Below are positions 51,581-59,889 of a stretch of 64,000 nucleotides of DNA, in pieces. Location: NCBI GenBank assembly GCA_029263175.1, contig JAJCXZ010000076.1, forward strand, positions 1-64,000, in the 5' to 3' direction. Positions within the stretch are counted from its first letter, which is position 1, and each line of letters opens with the position of its first letter. The notes under the pieces are model-generated. The model was given only the letters and a program-made list of their open reading frames with translations. It was not told the DNA's origin and ran no database searches. This DNA is from Acidimicrobiales bacterium. GTDB taxonomy: Bacteria > Actinomycetota > Acidimicrobiia > Acidimicrobiales > Aldehydirespiratoraceae. The position numbers and the translations under genes were made by a program.

Positions 51581-52356
51581 TTGGGTGGCATCCGGATTCC
51601 GCCGTCGAGACGGATGGTCTCGCCGTTCATGTACGGGTTGGTGATGCACTCCATCACACCGAATGCCAACTCCTCGCCGGAGCCGAGCCGCTTGGGGAAC
51701 AGCACGGACTGGCCCAGGTGGGCCTTGAACGCGTCGGCCTGTTCACCCTCGCCGTAGATCGGCGTGTCGATCAGACCAGGGGCGATCGTGTTGACACGGA
51801 TGCCCACGGCGCTGAGGTCACGGGCGATCGGCAGGGTCATACCGACAATGCCACCCTTCGACGCCGAATAGGCGCACTGGCCGATCTGGCCGTCGAAGGC
51901 AGCCGCCGACGCCATGTTGACGATGGCGCCGCGGGCGCCGTCTTCATCAACCGGATCGGTCTTGGCCATCGCTGCGGCCGCACGGCTGAGCATGTTGAAC
52001 GAACCGATCAGGTTCACTCGCAGCACGAACTCGAACTTGTCGAGCGGGAACGGATCGTTGTTGCGGTCGATGGTGCGACCGGCGTAGCCGAGCCCGGCGG
52101 AGTTGACGAGCGCACGAAGCGGACCCATCTCCGACGCTGCAGCAACCGTGGCGTCGGCGTCTTCGATCGACGAGACGTCGCACTTGACGAAAAGGCCGCC
52201 GAGTTCAGACGCGACGGCTTGACCCTTCTCTTCGTTGAGGTCGGCGATCACGACACGGCTGCCGGCGGCGGCGAGTTGCCGAGCGCTGGCTTCGCCGATG
52301 CCGGAGGCACCGCCGGTGACGATGGAGGAGCTGCCCTCCAGATTCATACGTGGCAT
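51577..52356 (-). CDS. Short-chain dehydrogenase (3-hydroxyacyl-CoA dehydrogenase type 2-like)
   Basis: 259-residue NAD(P)-dependent SDR. Cofactor motif [16 protein letters not shown], Asp for NAD preference in [23 protein letters not shown], catalytic Ser in [11 protein letters not shown] and YxxxK in [14 protein letters not shown]. The human HSD10-like insertion pattern and its place between thiolase and hydratase suggest 3-hydroxyacyl-CoA oxidation. Overlaps thiolase by one base (TGATG). Confidence 0.92.
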   Translation of the reverse strand: MPRMNLEGSSSIVTGGASGIGEASARQLAAAGSRVVIADLNEEKGQAVASELGGLFVKCDVSSIEDADATVAAASEMGPLRALVNSAGLGYAGRTIDRNNDPFPLDKFEFVLRVNLIGSFNMLSRAAAAMAKTDPVDEDGARGAIVNMASAAAFDGQIGQCAYSASKGGIVGMTLPIARDLSAVGIRVNTIAPGLIDTPIYGEGEQADAFKAHLGQSVLFPKRLGSGEELAFGVMECITNPYMNGETIRLDGGIRMPPK

Positions 52357-53528
52357 CAGGAATCGATCCTTTCGATGATCGTTGCGTTGGCGAGGCCGCC
52401 ACCTTCACACATGGCCTGGAAGCCGTAGCGGCCGCCAGTGCGTTCGAGCTCGTTGACGAGCGTGGTCATCAGCTTGGCACCGGAGCAGCCGAGGGGGTGA
52501 CCCAGGGCGATGGCGCCGCCATTGACGTTGACCTTGTCGAGATCGACGCCGGTCTCCTTCTGCCATGCAAGCACGACAGAGGCGAAGGCCTCGTTGATCT
52601 CGAAGAGGTCGATGTCGTCGAGGGTGATCTCGGCTTTGGCCATGATCTTCTCGGTGACCGGGATCGGACCCTTCAACATGGTTACCGGATCGGTGCCGGC
52701 CAGGGCGAAGTTGGTGAAGCGGGCACGAGGCTTGAGCCCGAGCTCGGCGGCCTTCTCGGCGCTCATGATGAGAACCGCGGCCGCGCCGTCGGAGATCTGC
52801 GACGAGTTGCCGGCCGTGATCTTGCCGTCTTCGGTGAAGGCGGGCTTCAGGTTGGCGAGCGTCTCGGGCGTCGTGTCGGGGCGGATGCCCTCGTCGTTGG
52901 TGAACATCTCGGTCTCGCCGTCGATCTCCACCGGCACGGGCACGATCTCGTTCTCGAAGCGACCTTCGGCGGTGGCCTGTGTGGCCCGCTGCTGGCTCTG
53001 GGCGGCGAAAGCATCGAGGTCCTCGCGGGTGATGCCGTACTCGTCGGCGATCATGTCAGCACCGATGCCCTGGGGCGGCAGGCCGGTCTCCTCGTAACGC
53101 TCGAAGACCTTGGGACCCATCGGCATGCCGAGCTCGCCGCCGGCAGCGGAGGAACCCATCGGCGTACGCGTCATCGACTCGACACCGAGCGCCACGACCA
53201 CGTCGTACGCGCCGGCCATGACACCCTGGGCGGCGAAGTGAATCGCCTGCTGGCTGGAACCACACTGACGGTCGACAGTGGTGGCCGGCACGGACTCGGG
53301 CCAACCGGCAGCGAGCACCGCGTTGCGGCCGATGTTGAACGCCTGCTCACCGATCTGGGAGACGCAGCCGGTGATCACGTCATCGACGAGGGCCGGATCG
53401 AGATTGTTGCGCTCTTCAATCGCCTTGAGGACGTGGGCGCCGAGATCAGCGGGATGCCAATCCTTCAGCTTTCCGTTGCGACGGCCGCCCGGGGTTCGGA
53501 CGACATCGACGATGACTGCTTCATGCAT
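52356..53528 (-). CDS. Acetyl-CoA C-acetyltransferase (thiolase)
   Basis: 390-residue thiolase. Acyl-accepting Cys in TTVDRQCGSSQQAIHF, the His/Asn motif VNGGAIALGHPLGCSGA and the final Cys in QAMCEGGGLANATI. NEAFASVVLAW completes the active site. It cleaves 3-ketoacyl-CoA. I start at ATG 53528 (MHEAVIVDVVRTP); the in-frame extension to 53585 lies inside the MarR gene. Overlaps MarR by eight bases. Confidence 0.95.
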   Translation of the reverse strand: MHEAVIVDVVRTPGGRRNGKLKDWHPADLGAHVLKAIEERNNLDPALVDDVITGCVSQIGEQAFNIGRNAVLAAGWPESVPATTVDRQCGSSQQAIHFAAQGVMAGAYDVVVALGVESMTRTPMGSSAAGGELGMPMGPKVFERYEETGLPPQGIGADMIADEYGITREDLDAFAAQSQQRATQATAEGRFENEIVPVPVEIDGETEMFTNDEGIRPDTTPETLANLKPAFTEDGKITAGNSSQISDGAAAVLIMSAEKAAELGLKPRARFTNFALAGTDPVTMLKGPIPVTEKIMAKAEITLDDIDLFEINEAFASVVLAWQKETGVDLDKVNVNGGAIALGHPLGCSGAKLMTTLVNELERTGGRYGFQAMCEGGGLANATIIERIDS

Positions 53529-54021
53529 TGGGTTCTCTCTCTTGTCTCTGTGGGGAGTTCTGTATGGCGGTTTCGATGTTGGCATCGAGCCGTTCGAGGG
53601 TTTCAGCGAGCTGCTGACGATCGTCGCGGCCTATGCCGCGGCGAAGCTCGGCCCGCAATGCGCTGTCGATCTCGTAGAACCGCTCGACGATCTGGCGGCC
53701 GGCATCGGTTGCGGCGACGAGCCAAACGCGTCGATCGTTCGGGTCCGGCTGACGCTCGAGCAGCCCTCGGGTCTCGAGTTGATCGATCATCGTGCCGGTG
53801 GCGGCGCGGCCCAAACCGACCATCTCTGCAAGCGCCGTCTGCGTGCTGTCACCGAAGTCGACGACGAAGGCCAGCAGGCTCGCCTGGTTGAGATTCAAAT
53901 CGAGCGACTCAACCCGAGCGTTGAAGACGTTGTTCAAGCGGCGGGCGGTTCCGATGATCGCGATCTCGAAGCGGCGCCACGACGGTGTCTCACTCATCGG
54001 AATCGGAGAAGCGGCGGTCAT
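53521..54021 (-). CDS. MarR-family transcriptional regulator
   Basis: 166 residues. Winged helix with QTALAEMVGLGRAATGTMID (recognition region) and the wing PDPNDRRVWLVAATDAG. It heads the thiolase operon and probably represses it in response to an acyl-CoA or aromatic ligand. A near-perfect palindrome touches its start codon. An in-frame ATG at 53997 is an alternative start, since the -10-like TATAGT lies only two bases from ATG 54021. Confidence 0.9.
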   Translation of the reverse strand: MTAASPIPMSETPSWRRFEIAIIGTARRLNNVFNARVESLDLNLNQASLLAFVVDFGDSTQTALAEMVGLGRAATGTMIDQLETRGLLERQPDPNDRRVWLVAATDAGRQIVERFYEIDSALRAELRRGIGRDDRQQLAETLERLDANIETAIQNSPQRQEREPNA

Positions 54022-54045
54022 AGACTATATGTTCTCATACAGTCT
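54022..54045. promoter_or_regulatory. Palindromic operator of the MarR/beta-oxidation operon
   Basis: AGACTATATG (54022-54031), TTCT, CATACAGTCT (54036-54045): ten-base arms with one mismatch, abutting ATG 54021. On the minus strand it contains TATAGT as a possible -10. The length and A/T-rich arms fit a MarR dimer site for autorepression. Confidence 0.6.
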
Positions 54046-54120
54046 GTCGTCACACAATATGAGGACCAGTGACATCGGTCATGGACCACACGGGGCAACA
54101 ATCAGTGTCTGGTGTGGTCG

Positions 54121-57100
54121 TCAGCAGTCGGGACGGCCGAGATAGGCGAGACAGTCCTCCGTGGTCAATGGCTCGACGGTGTCGGCAATGCCGGCGAGAA
54201 GATCGTCGGGGTCGATGTAGTACTGCCATACCTGATTCCCGACCATGATGGCGAACCGCTCTCCGTCGGGGCTGACCACAACGGATAACCCACGACCACG
54301 GGAGGGGAGATCGAGCCGCCAGACGGTTTCATCGGCGACCCAGTCCCAGAGTTCCACATGGCTCTGGTTGACGGGAACAACGAGCACGTGCGTCGTCCCC
54401 GGCACCGGGAGGCCGAAGGAGTCCTCCGTGCGATCTCGGTGCCAGATCGGTTCACCGAATCCGATCCCGCCATTCTCGCGCTCAATCGGATACACCACGA
54501 CGCCGGCTTCCGTACCGACGACGACCGCCTCGTCATCCGGCGAGAATTGGATCGAGATCACAAAAGCAGAAACCAGCGTCGCTGCTCGAACGGACGTGGC
54601 CAGCTCCACAAGCTGGATCTGATTCTGCTTCGCGGCAGCAACCGTGGTGCCCGTCGAGTCGAACGCCCCAGCGTTGCCTTCGCTGAGGCCCTCAGAGAGC
54701 AGGATTGCATCGCCGCTGATCCGGTCTTCGACCGTGAACTCCGAGAGATCGTCGTTGAAGTCGGTGACGAGCCCGATGATCATCTGCCTGCCATCGGGGC
54801 TGACATTGAACGCAGTGTACTCATTGCGGCTGGTCTCGCTTTGCACGATCTCCAACGTGGCGGGGTCTACAACAGTCCAGCCATCGGTGCCCGGGACCAC
54901 GAGGAGCTCTGCGTCCCTGGCATACATGAGCCCGGCAACCTCGGTTGACGAAAGAGCCCGGCTCAGGGGGCCCGGTCGCCCTTCTTCGTCGAATGCCTCG
55001 AGTCGGCCATCAATGAGGCGGGCGACGAACCCCCCGTCGGGAAGGTACACGCCGTCGAGCACGTCGGCGCTGGCAAGAAGATCACCGGCGTTGTTCGCTC
55101 CGGTCGACCTCGCCAGAACCGCAAGCCCAGATCCCGCGCCCTCAATCGGCTCGAGGGTGGCAAGGAGATCCCCTGACGTGGGCTCGATCGACAGATCGAC
55201 AACTTCCCCGCCCAGCGAAAGGAAGGTCCTTGCCACCGAACCGTCACCGGCCCGATGAAGCGAGACGCGACCGCGGTCCTCGCCTACGTACAGACCCTCG
55301 CTATCAAACGACCACACCAATGTTGATGTCCCGATCCCCGAGCGCCGCCAACGCTCCTCTCCCGAGTTGTCGTAGACAACAAGCGATCCCGCAAAAGCAC
55401 TGGTTGTCACTGCGAGCGCGACGCTGGTGCCGTCGGGGGAGACGGCGAGGCCGGTGACTATGCCCTCGTCGATGGGAACGACGATCGTAGTCCCAGCCTC
55501 ACCATCGATGACCATCTCCGCAGAGTCCTCCGACACCCCAACGATCATTCGTCCGTGGGCATCGCTCGCTACACCGTGCCTCCCCGTGGCCTGGTTGACG
55601 AGCTCCCAGGTCGTGATGTCGAGTACGGCCAACCGGTAGGGCGGTAGTGGGGACCGGATGGTCATGAGGGCGGCCCCTGGCGCATAGATCGGATCGGCAG
55701 CCGACCCAAAGCCCGCTATGTCGATCTCGGTGTTCTCACCAGTGGCCAGATCATGAACGGTGATGTTCGGGCTGAGGCGATGAGTGACGAGGAGTTGTCC
55801 GTCGCCAAGCCGGGTGAATCCGGTGACCGGGCGATCGAACTCGATCGCGTGCGACAGGGTGAGGGCATCCGCGGTCAGATCGAACAGCTCGATGCTGTCG
55901 CTTCCCAGCGGGGCATCCCTTTCGAGAATGCCGATCATCCGACCTTCGTCGAGATACTTGGCCTCCACGACTTGCCGTTGAAGCCAGTGAACCGTCGTTC
56001 GACCTGCAACCGCGCTGTACAGCGCCTGCACCGCTGAACTCGCCCGGTCGGCCCCCGCCTCCCCGAAGAGCTCCATCGATCGGACCGCCATTGCCAGCGC
56101 CGCCTCGGGGTCGATCTCGCGAACCACCGCGGACGCAGCCGCGTACTCGCGCGCCTGCGCCAGCGTCACACTCCGCTCAGCAGCCGCTCGTTCCCGATCG
56201 GCCTGATCGGCGAAGCGAAGCGCCGCGGCGGCCAGGACCAGGGAGACGACGGCTGCAGCGCTGATGCCTATCAGGATGTAGCGGCGGACGCGGGCCGATC
56301 GTCGTTCACGCGCGTCCTCGCGGTCGCGGCTCACCTCGAGATACGCGTGCTCTTCAGTGGTGAGGACGAGATCGGACTGCTCGGTCCATTCCTCGAACTG
56401 CTGGAGGCGGCCCTCTCGAAGCAGGAAACTGTCGCGCTCGTCCGCCTGCTTCCACTCCTGCCGCGCCGCGTCGAGCCGGCGGCGCAACACGAGATCCTCG
56501 CGCTGATGGTCCACCCACTCCCGCAGTCTCGACCACTCGCGGATCAACGCCTCGTGGGCCACCTCCACAGTCGGGCCCCTCGTGATCGGGTCGAGGTCGA
56601 AGGTGAGGAGTCGGCTCGCCCCGTACAGCCGGAGTGCCTCGTCGAGCGCCGCCCGATCGACGTCGAGGGTGTTGAGCTCTGAGCGAGAGGCGCGACGACG
56701 GAGATCGTCAGACCCTTCGTCCACTGTCACCAGCCGGAGAAACGCCTGCTGGATCGCAGATTGCCCGGCTGGGGGGAGGTCGGCATACAACTCCTCGGCC
56801 CTCCTCCCGAGCGCGCCGATCACGCCACCCGTCGCCAAGTAGGAATCGAGGGTCAGTTGGTCGGCGTCACGCCGGCGAAAGAGTTCCGTCAGGGCGAACT
56901 GGAGCAGCGGCAGACCCCCGGGCTGATCGCCGACATCGCGGACGATTTCGGGGACGAGCCCCGGCTCCAACTCGAGACCGACCCGCCTCGCCGGTTGCGA
57001 GATGGCGCGGGCGAGCCCATCGGCACCAGGCACCGAGAGAGGAACGAGGCCCGCTTCGAGGAGCGAGCCGAACTCGGGATACTCCAGCGGTCGGTCGAAG

Positions 57101-59046
57101 AAGTCCGCCCGCATCGTCAGAACGATCCGAAGCCGCGAGCCAGGGTCCTGAACGGCGCTGCAGATGTTGTCCAGGAACAGCTGACGGTTCTTCTCGCTCT
57201 CGACCATCGAAAACAGTTCCTCGAACTGGTCGATCACCAGGACGAAGTCGGAGTCGTCGTCGGGGAGTACCAGCTTCGTGGCCCGGGATAGCCCGCGGTC
57301 GTCACGAGCAAGCTCGTCGAATATCGGGATCTGGCGCACTGCCACCCGCTGGATCGCCGAACCGAGCTCTTCGAAGGGGAACGCACCGGGGAACATGTGG
57401 GCGACCAGATAGCGGTCTTTTGACGCGTGGAGCCGGGCGGCAAGCCCCGCCTTCACCAGGCTCGACTTGCCAGACCCACTCGGGCCGACGACCGCCACCA
57501 GGCGTTGGTTCCTGACCATCCCCACCAACCGATCGATCAGCTCCTCACGACCGAAGAAGTCATCAGCGTCGGCCTGCTGGAACGCCTGCAACCCCTTGAA
57601 GGGATTGCGAAGCTCGGTTCGCGGCAATGCATCGGTGTGGGCAAGTCCGGCGGAATCGCTGGCGGTCGCCTGACGGAGCGCACGCAGCAGGTCCTCGACC
57701 CGGGGATAGCCGTCGTCTTGGGCCGCGGCCAGGACCCGCTCACAGTCGTCCAGCCGATCGCCGACAAGCTCAGAAGCCAGACGGGCAAGTGCACGGATGT
57801 CGGCCGCTGGAGCCTCGTCGAGCACCGGCGATCCGATCGCGAACCCGGCCAGGTACGCATCGCGGTCGCGGGATATGCGGACGGCCTCAGCGTTGAGGGA
57901 GCCGTGGATGACGCCACCTCGATGTGCTGCCGCGAGGGCACCCCCAACCTGTTCGAGGATCCGTGTCGCGGCCAGCGTCCCGAGCGGTTGCTCATCGTCA
58001 AGCAGTTCCCGTAGGGACTGCCCATCTACCCAGCGGAGCACCTGATAGGCCCGGTCCGGCTCGCGCCAGGTGTCTTGCACGTACAGGAGATTGGGATGAT
58101 CGACTTGGGCGAGTCGCTCGGTGTCGGCATGGAAACGAGCGATGAACGTCGGATCGTTCGCCACCGTCGACCCAATCACCACCACCGCCACTTCTCGACC
58201 CACCGAGCGTTGGTAGGCGCGGTGGATCGTCCGGGCGCCGTCGGACGAGATGACTTCGCGCAGCTCGTAGCCCCGAATTGCCCTCGGAGCCGCCTCCGGG
58301 TCCGACGCCGGCCCGGCCAGGTCCGGGTCCTTGGCGAGAATTCGACCCTCCAGTTCGCGGAGTTCGGCCGACGGATCGATTCCCAGTTCATCAGCGAGGA
58401 TCCGTCGGCCCCGCTCATACACCCGAAGCGCTTCGCCCTGGCGACCGGCCCGATACAGGGCGAGCATCAGCTGGGCTCGAAACCGCTCCCGGAGCGGGTA
58501 CTCGCGGGCGAGCGAGGTGATCTCCCCCACGAGCTCGTGATGCCCCCCGAGCGCAAGATCGGCATCAATCCGATCGGCGACCGCGTCAAGCCTCGCCTCG
58601 TCGAGGCGGGTGATCGTCGACATGAGTGCGGGCTCGAAGTCGAGGTCACTGAGCGGGGTTCCCTCCCACATCTCGAGTGCCTCACCCAGCAGTTCGCCGG
58701 CTCGACGGGGATCGACATCGAGCAGGTCCTTCGCCTCGCCGACCCGGCCATCGAACTCATCGGCGTCCACGACACAGCCATCGCGGAGCAGCTGATACCC
58801 ATTCCCGACCGTCGCCAGCCGGTCACCGACCTGGACCCGCAGATGATGGACATATCCCTGGATGGTCTTCCGCGCGGTCTGAGGAGGACTCTCCGGCCAC
58901 AACGCATCAATGAGCGCTGACGTCGACACCGCCCGCCCGTCGGCGATCAACAGGACAGCCAGAACCAGCCGTTGCTTCGGCCCACCGAGGCCCAGCCATT
59001 CGTCTCCCGCCCGAACCCCCAGGGGGCCGAGCACTCGAAATCGCAT
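54121..59046 (-). CDS. SARP/BTAD - pseudokinase - STAND ATPase - transmembrane - beta-propeller protein
   Basis: 1641-residue multidomain protein. Residues 1-95 are a SARP/OmpR-type DNA-binding domain and 96-240 a BTAD domain. About 258-455 is a kinase-like domain without the catalytic residues: the VAIK Lys is gone (REVAVVVIG), HRD is HGS (VIHGSLNAEA) and DFG is AGF. A NPFKGLQAF entry leads to a STAND NTPase with Walker A GPSGSGKSS (521-529) and Walker B VLVIDQFEELF (602-612). One transmembrane helix (923-944) precedes a long C-terminal beta-propeller. The ATG at 59046 has a leaderless -10 box. Such proteins are thought to be signal-gated; the trigger is unknown. Confidence 0.85.
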   Translation of the reverse strand: MRFRVLGPLGVRAGDEWLGLGGPKQRLVLAVLLIADGRAVSTSALIDALWPESPPQTARKTIQGYVHHLRVQVGDRLATVGNGYQLLRDGCVVDADEFDGRVGEAKDLLDVDPRRAGELLGEALEMWEGTPLSDLDFEPALMSTITRLDEARLDAVADRIDADLALGGHHELVGEITSLAREYPLRERFRAQLMLALYRAGRQGEALRVYERGRRILADELGIDPSAELRELEGRILAKDPDLAGPASDPEAAPRAIRGYELREVISSDGARTIHRAYQRSVGREVAVVVIGSTVANDPTFIARFHADTERLAQVDHPNLLYVQDTWREPDRAYQVLRWVDGQSLRELLDDEQPLGTLAATRILEQVGGALAAAHRGGVIHGSLNAEAVRISRDRDAYLAGFAIGSPVLDEAPAADIRALARLASELVGDRLDDCERVLAAAQDDGYPRVEDLLRALRQATASDSAGLAHTDALPRTELRNPFKGLQAFQQADADDFFGREELIDRLVGMVRNQRLVAVVGPSGSGKSSLVKAGLAARLHASKDRYLVAHMFPGAFPFEELGSAIQRVAVRQIPIFDELARDDRGLSRATKLVLPDDDSDFVLVIDQFEELFSMVESEKNRQLFLDNICSAVQDPGSRLRIVLTMRADFFDRPLEYPEFGSLLEAGLVPLSVPGADGLARAISQPARRVGLELEPGLVPEIVRDVGDQPGGLPLLQFALTELFRRRDADQLTLDSYLATGGVIGALGRRAEELYADLPPAGQSAIQQAFLRLVTVDEGSDDLRRRASRSELNTLDVDRAALDEALRLYGASRLLTFDLDPITRGPTVEVAHEALIREWSRLREWVDHQREDLVLRRRLDAARQEWKQADERDSFLLREGRLQQFEEWTEQSDLVLTTEEHAYLEVSRDREDARERRSARVRRYILIGISAAAVVSLVLAAAALRFADQADRERAAAERSVTLAQAREYAAASAVVREIDPEAALAMAVRSMELFGEAGADRASSAVQALYSAVAGRTTVHWLQRQVVEAKYLDEGRMIGILERDAPLGSDSIELFDLTADALTLSHAIEFDRPVTGFTRLGDGQLLVTHRLSPNITVHDLATGENTEIDIAGFGSAADPIYAPGAALMTIRSPLPPYRLAVLDITTWELVNQATGRHGVASDAHGRMIVGVSEDSAEMVIDGEAGTTIVVPIDEGIVTGLAVSPDGTSVALAVTTSAFAGSLVVYDNSGEERWRRSGIGTSTLVWSFDSEGLYVGEDRGRVSLHRAGDGSVARTFLSLGGEVVDLSIEPTSGDLLATLEPIEGAGSGLAVLARSTGANNAGDLLASADVLDGVYLPDGGFVARLIDGRLEAFDEEGRPGPLSRALSSTEVAGLMYARDAELLVVPGTDGWTVVDPATLEIVQSETSRNEYTAFNVSPDGRQMIIGLVTDFNDDLSEFTVEDRISGDAILLSEGLSEGNAGAFDSTGTTVAAAKQNQIQLVELATSVRAATLVSAFVISIQFSPDDEAVVVGTEAGVVVYPIERENGGIGFGEPIWHRDRTEDSFGLPVPGTTHVLVVPVNQSHVELWDWVADETVWRLDLPSRGRGLSVVVSPDGERFAIMVGNQVWQYYIDPDDLLAGIADTVEPLTTEDCLAYLGRPDC

Positions 59047-59052
59047 GTCGCG

Positions 59053-59058
59053 ACCGTA
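59053..59058 (-). promoter_or_regulatory. -10 element for leaderless transcription of the SARP/STAND gene
   Basis: On the minus strand TACGGT, six bases, ATG at 59046. This fixes the start against the much longer open frame that reaches 59685 and would overlap the divergent gene. Confidence 0.55.
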
Positions 59059-59244
59059 TTGCCTCGATGCCATGCCTGCACGATGTCGCGGGCGGGTTGG
59101 AAGACGGTTGGAGAGACAAAGGCCCTGGTAAACGCCGGTTTTCTCCCGCGTCCCGTCAGCGCGGGGACAGCGGTTGGCGTTGCTCCAACCGAGTCCAATC
59201 CAGATCTCGGAAAGGCCTGAACCGGCGACTCGGACGGTGTTCTC

Positions 59245-59853
59245 ATGAACACCGCACTCCGCCTCGCCTTCGCCGCCGTTGCCCTCGTCAGCAACCTCAC
59301 CAGCCAACAGGTTCTCGACACCATGGACGAACCGCCGACCGAACTCGTCAGCCTCGTTGTCCTCAATGCCACCGCCGATCAGGAGGCTGCCGTCGGTGAA
59401 GCGCTGGTCAAGTTCGCCGACGCCGGTCTCGCGCTTCCGCCGCTGGTCATCGAGTTCAGCGCTGAAGCCGAGCTGTGCAACGGCCACGCCGGGATGTACC
59501 GCCCCCGCTCGTTCGAGGACCCGGCTGTGGCCGACAAGATCGACATCTGCAACCGACTCCCGCAGATCCTCATCCATGAGCTCGCTCACGCCTGGGAGCG
59601 TCACTTCGCCACCGACGAGGCCCGCGAGGCGTTGCTGGGTCGTTGGGATCTGGAGAGCTGGAACGACCACAGCGATGATTGGCATGACCGAGGCGGCGAG
59701 CGAGCGGCCGACACGATCGCCTACACCCTGACCATCGACGAACCCACCGACAACGACATCTTCCGCCGCTACGTCTGCGGATTCGAACAGCTGACGGGTA
59801 CCGATCTCCCGGCGGCGGTCATCGGTACGGATTGCGCCGGGTTCACGATCTGA
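59245..59853 (+). CDS. Secreted HExxH zincin-like protein
   Basis: 202 residues with a short hydrophobic leader (ALRLAFAAVALVSNLTS). HELAHAWERH (about residues 113-122) is a zinc-binding HExxH; the Glu of GGERAADTIAYTL is a good third ligand. Four to five Cys (AELCNGHAGM, IDICNRLPQ, RYVCGFEQL, GTDCAGF) suggest disulfides and export. No named family, so it could be a metalloprotease or a binding protein with a zincin fold. Its start is 198 bases from the divergent SARP/STAND gene. Confidence 0.75.
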   Translation: MNTALRLAFAAVALVSNLTSQQVLDTMDEPPTELVSLVVLNATADQEAAVGEALVKFADAGLALPPLVIEFSAEAELCNGHAGMYRPRSFEDPAVADKIDICNRLPQILIHELAHAWERHFATDEAREALLGRWDLESWNDHSDDWHDRGGERAADTIAYTLTIDEPTDNDIFRRYVCGFEQLTGTDLPAAVIGTDCAGFTI

Positions 59854-59862
59854 GCCGGGTTG

Positions 59863-59885
59863 AAACGGGGGTCTGACCCCCGTTT
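59863..59885. terminator. Strong bidirectional hairpin between the zincin gene and leuS
   Basis: AAACGGGGGT (59863-59872) and ACCCCCGTTT (59876-59885) form a perfect ten-base-pair stem with loop CTG. On each strand the stem ends in A/T bases, so both convergent genes could use it. It shares the GGGGTCTG core with 16359-16375. Confidence 0.65.
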
Positions 59886-59889
59886 GAAC

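Noticed and set aside
59047-59685. N-terminal extension of the SARP/STAND protein
   Set aside because: The extra 213 codons overlap the divergent HExxH gene, have no similarity to SARP proteins, and a leaderless promoter points to ATG 59046.
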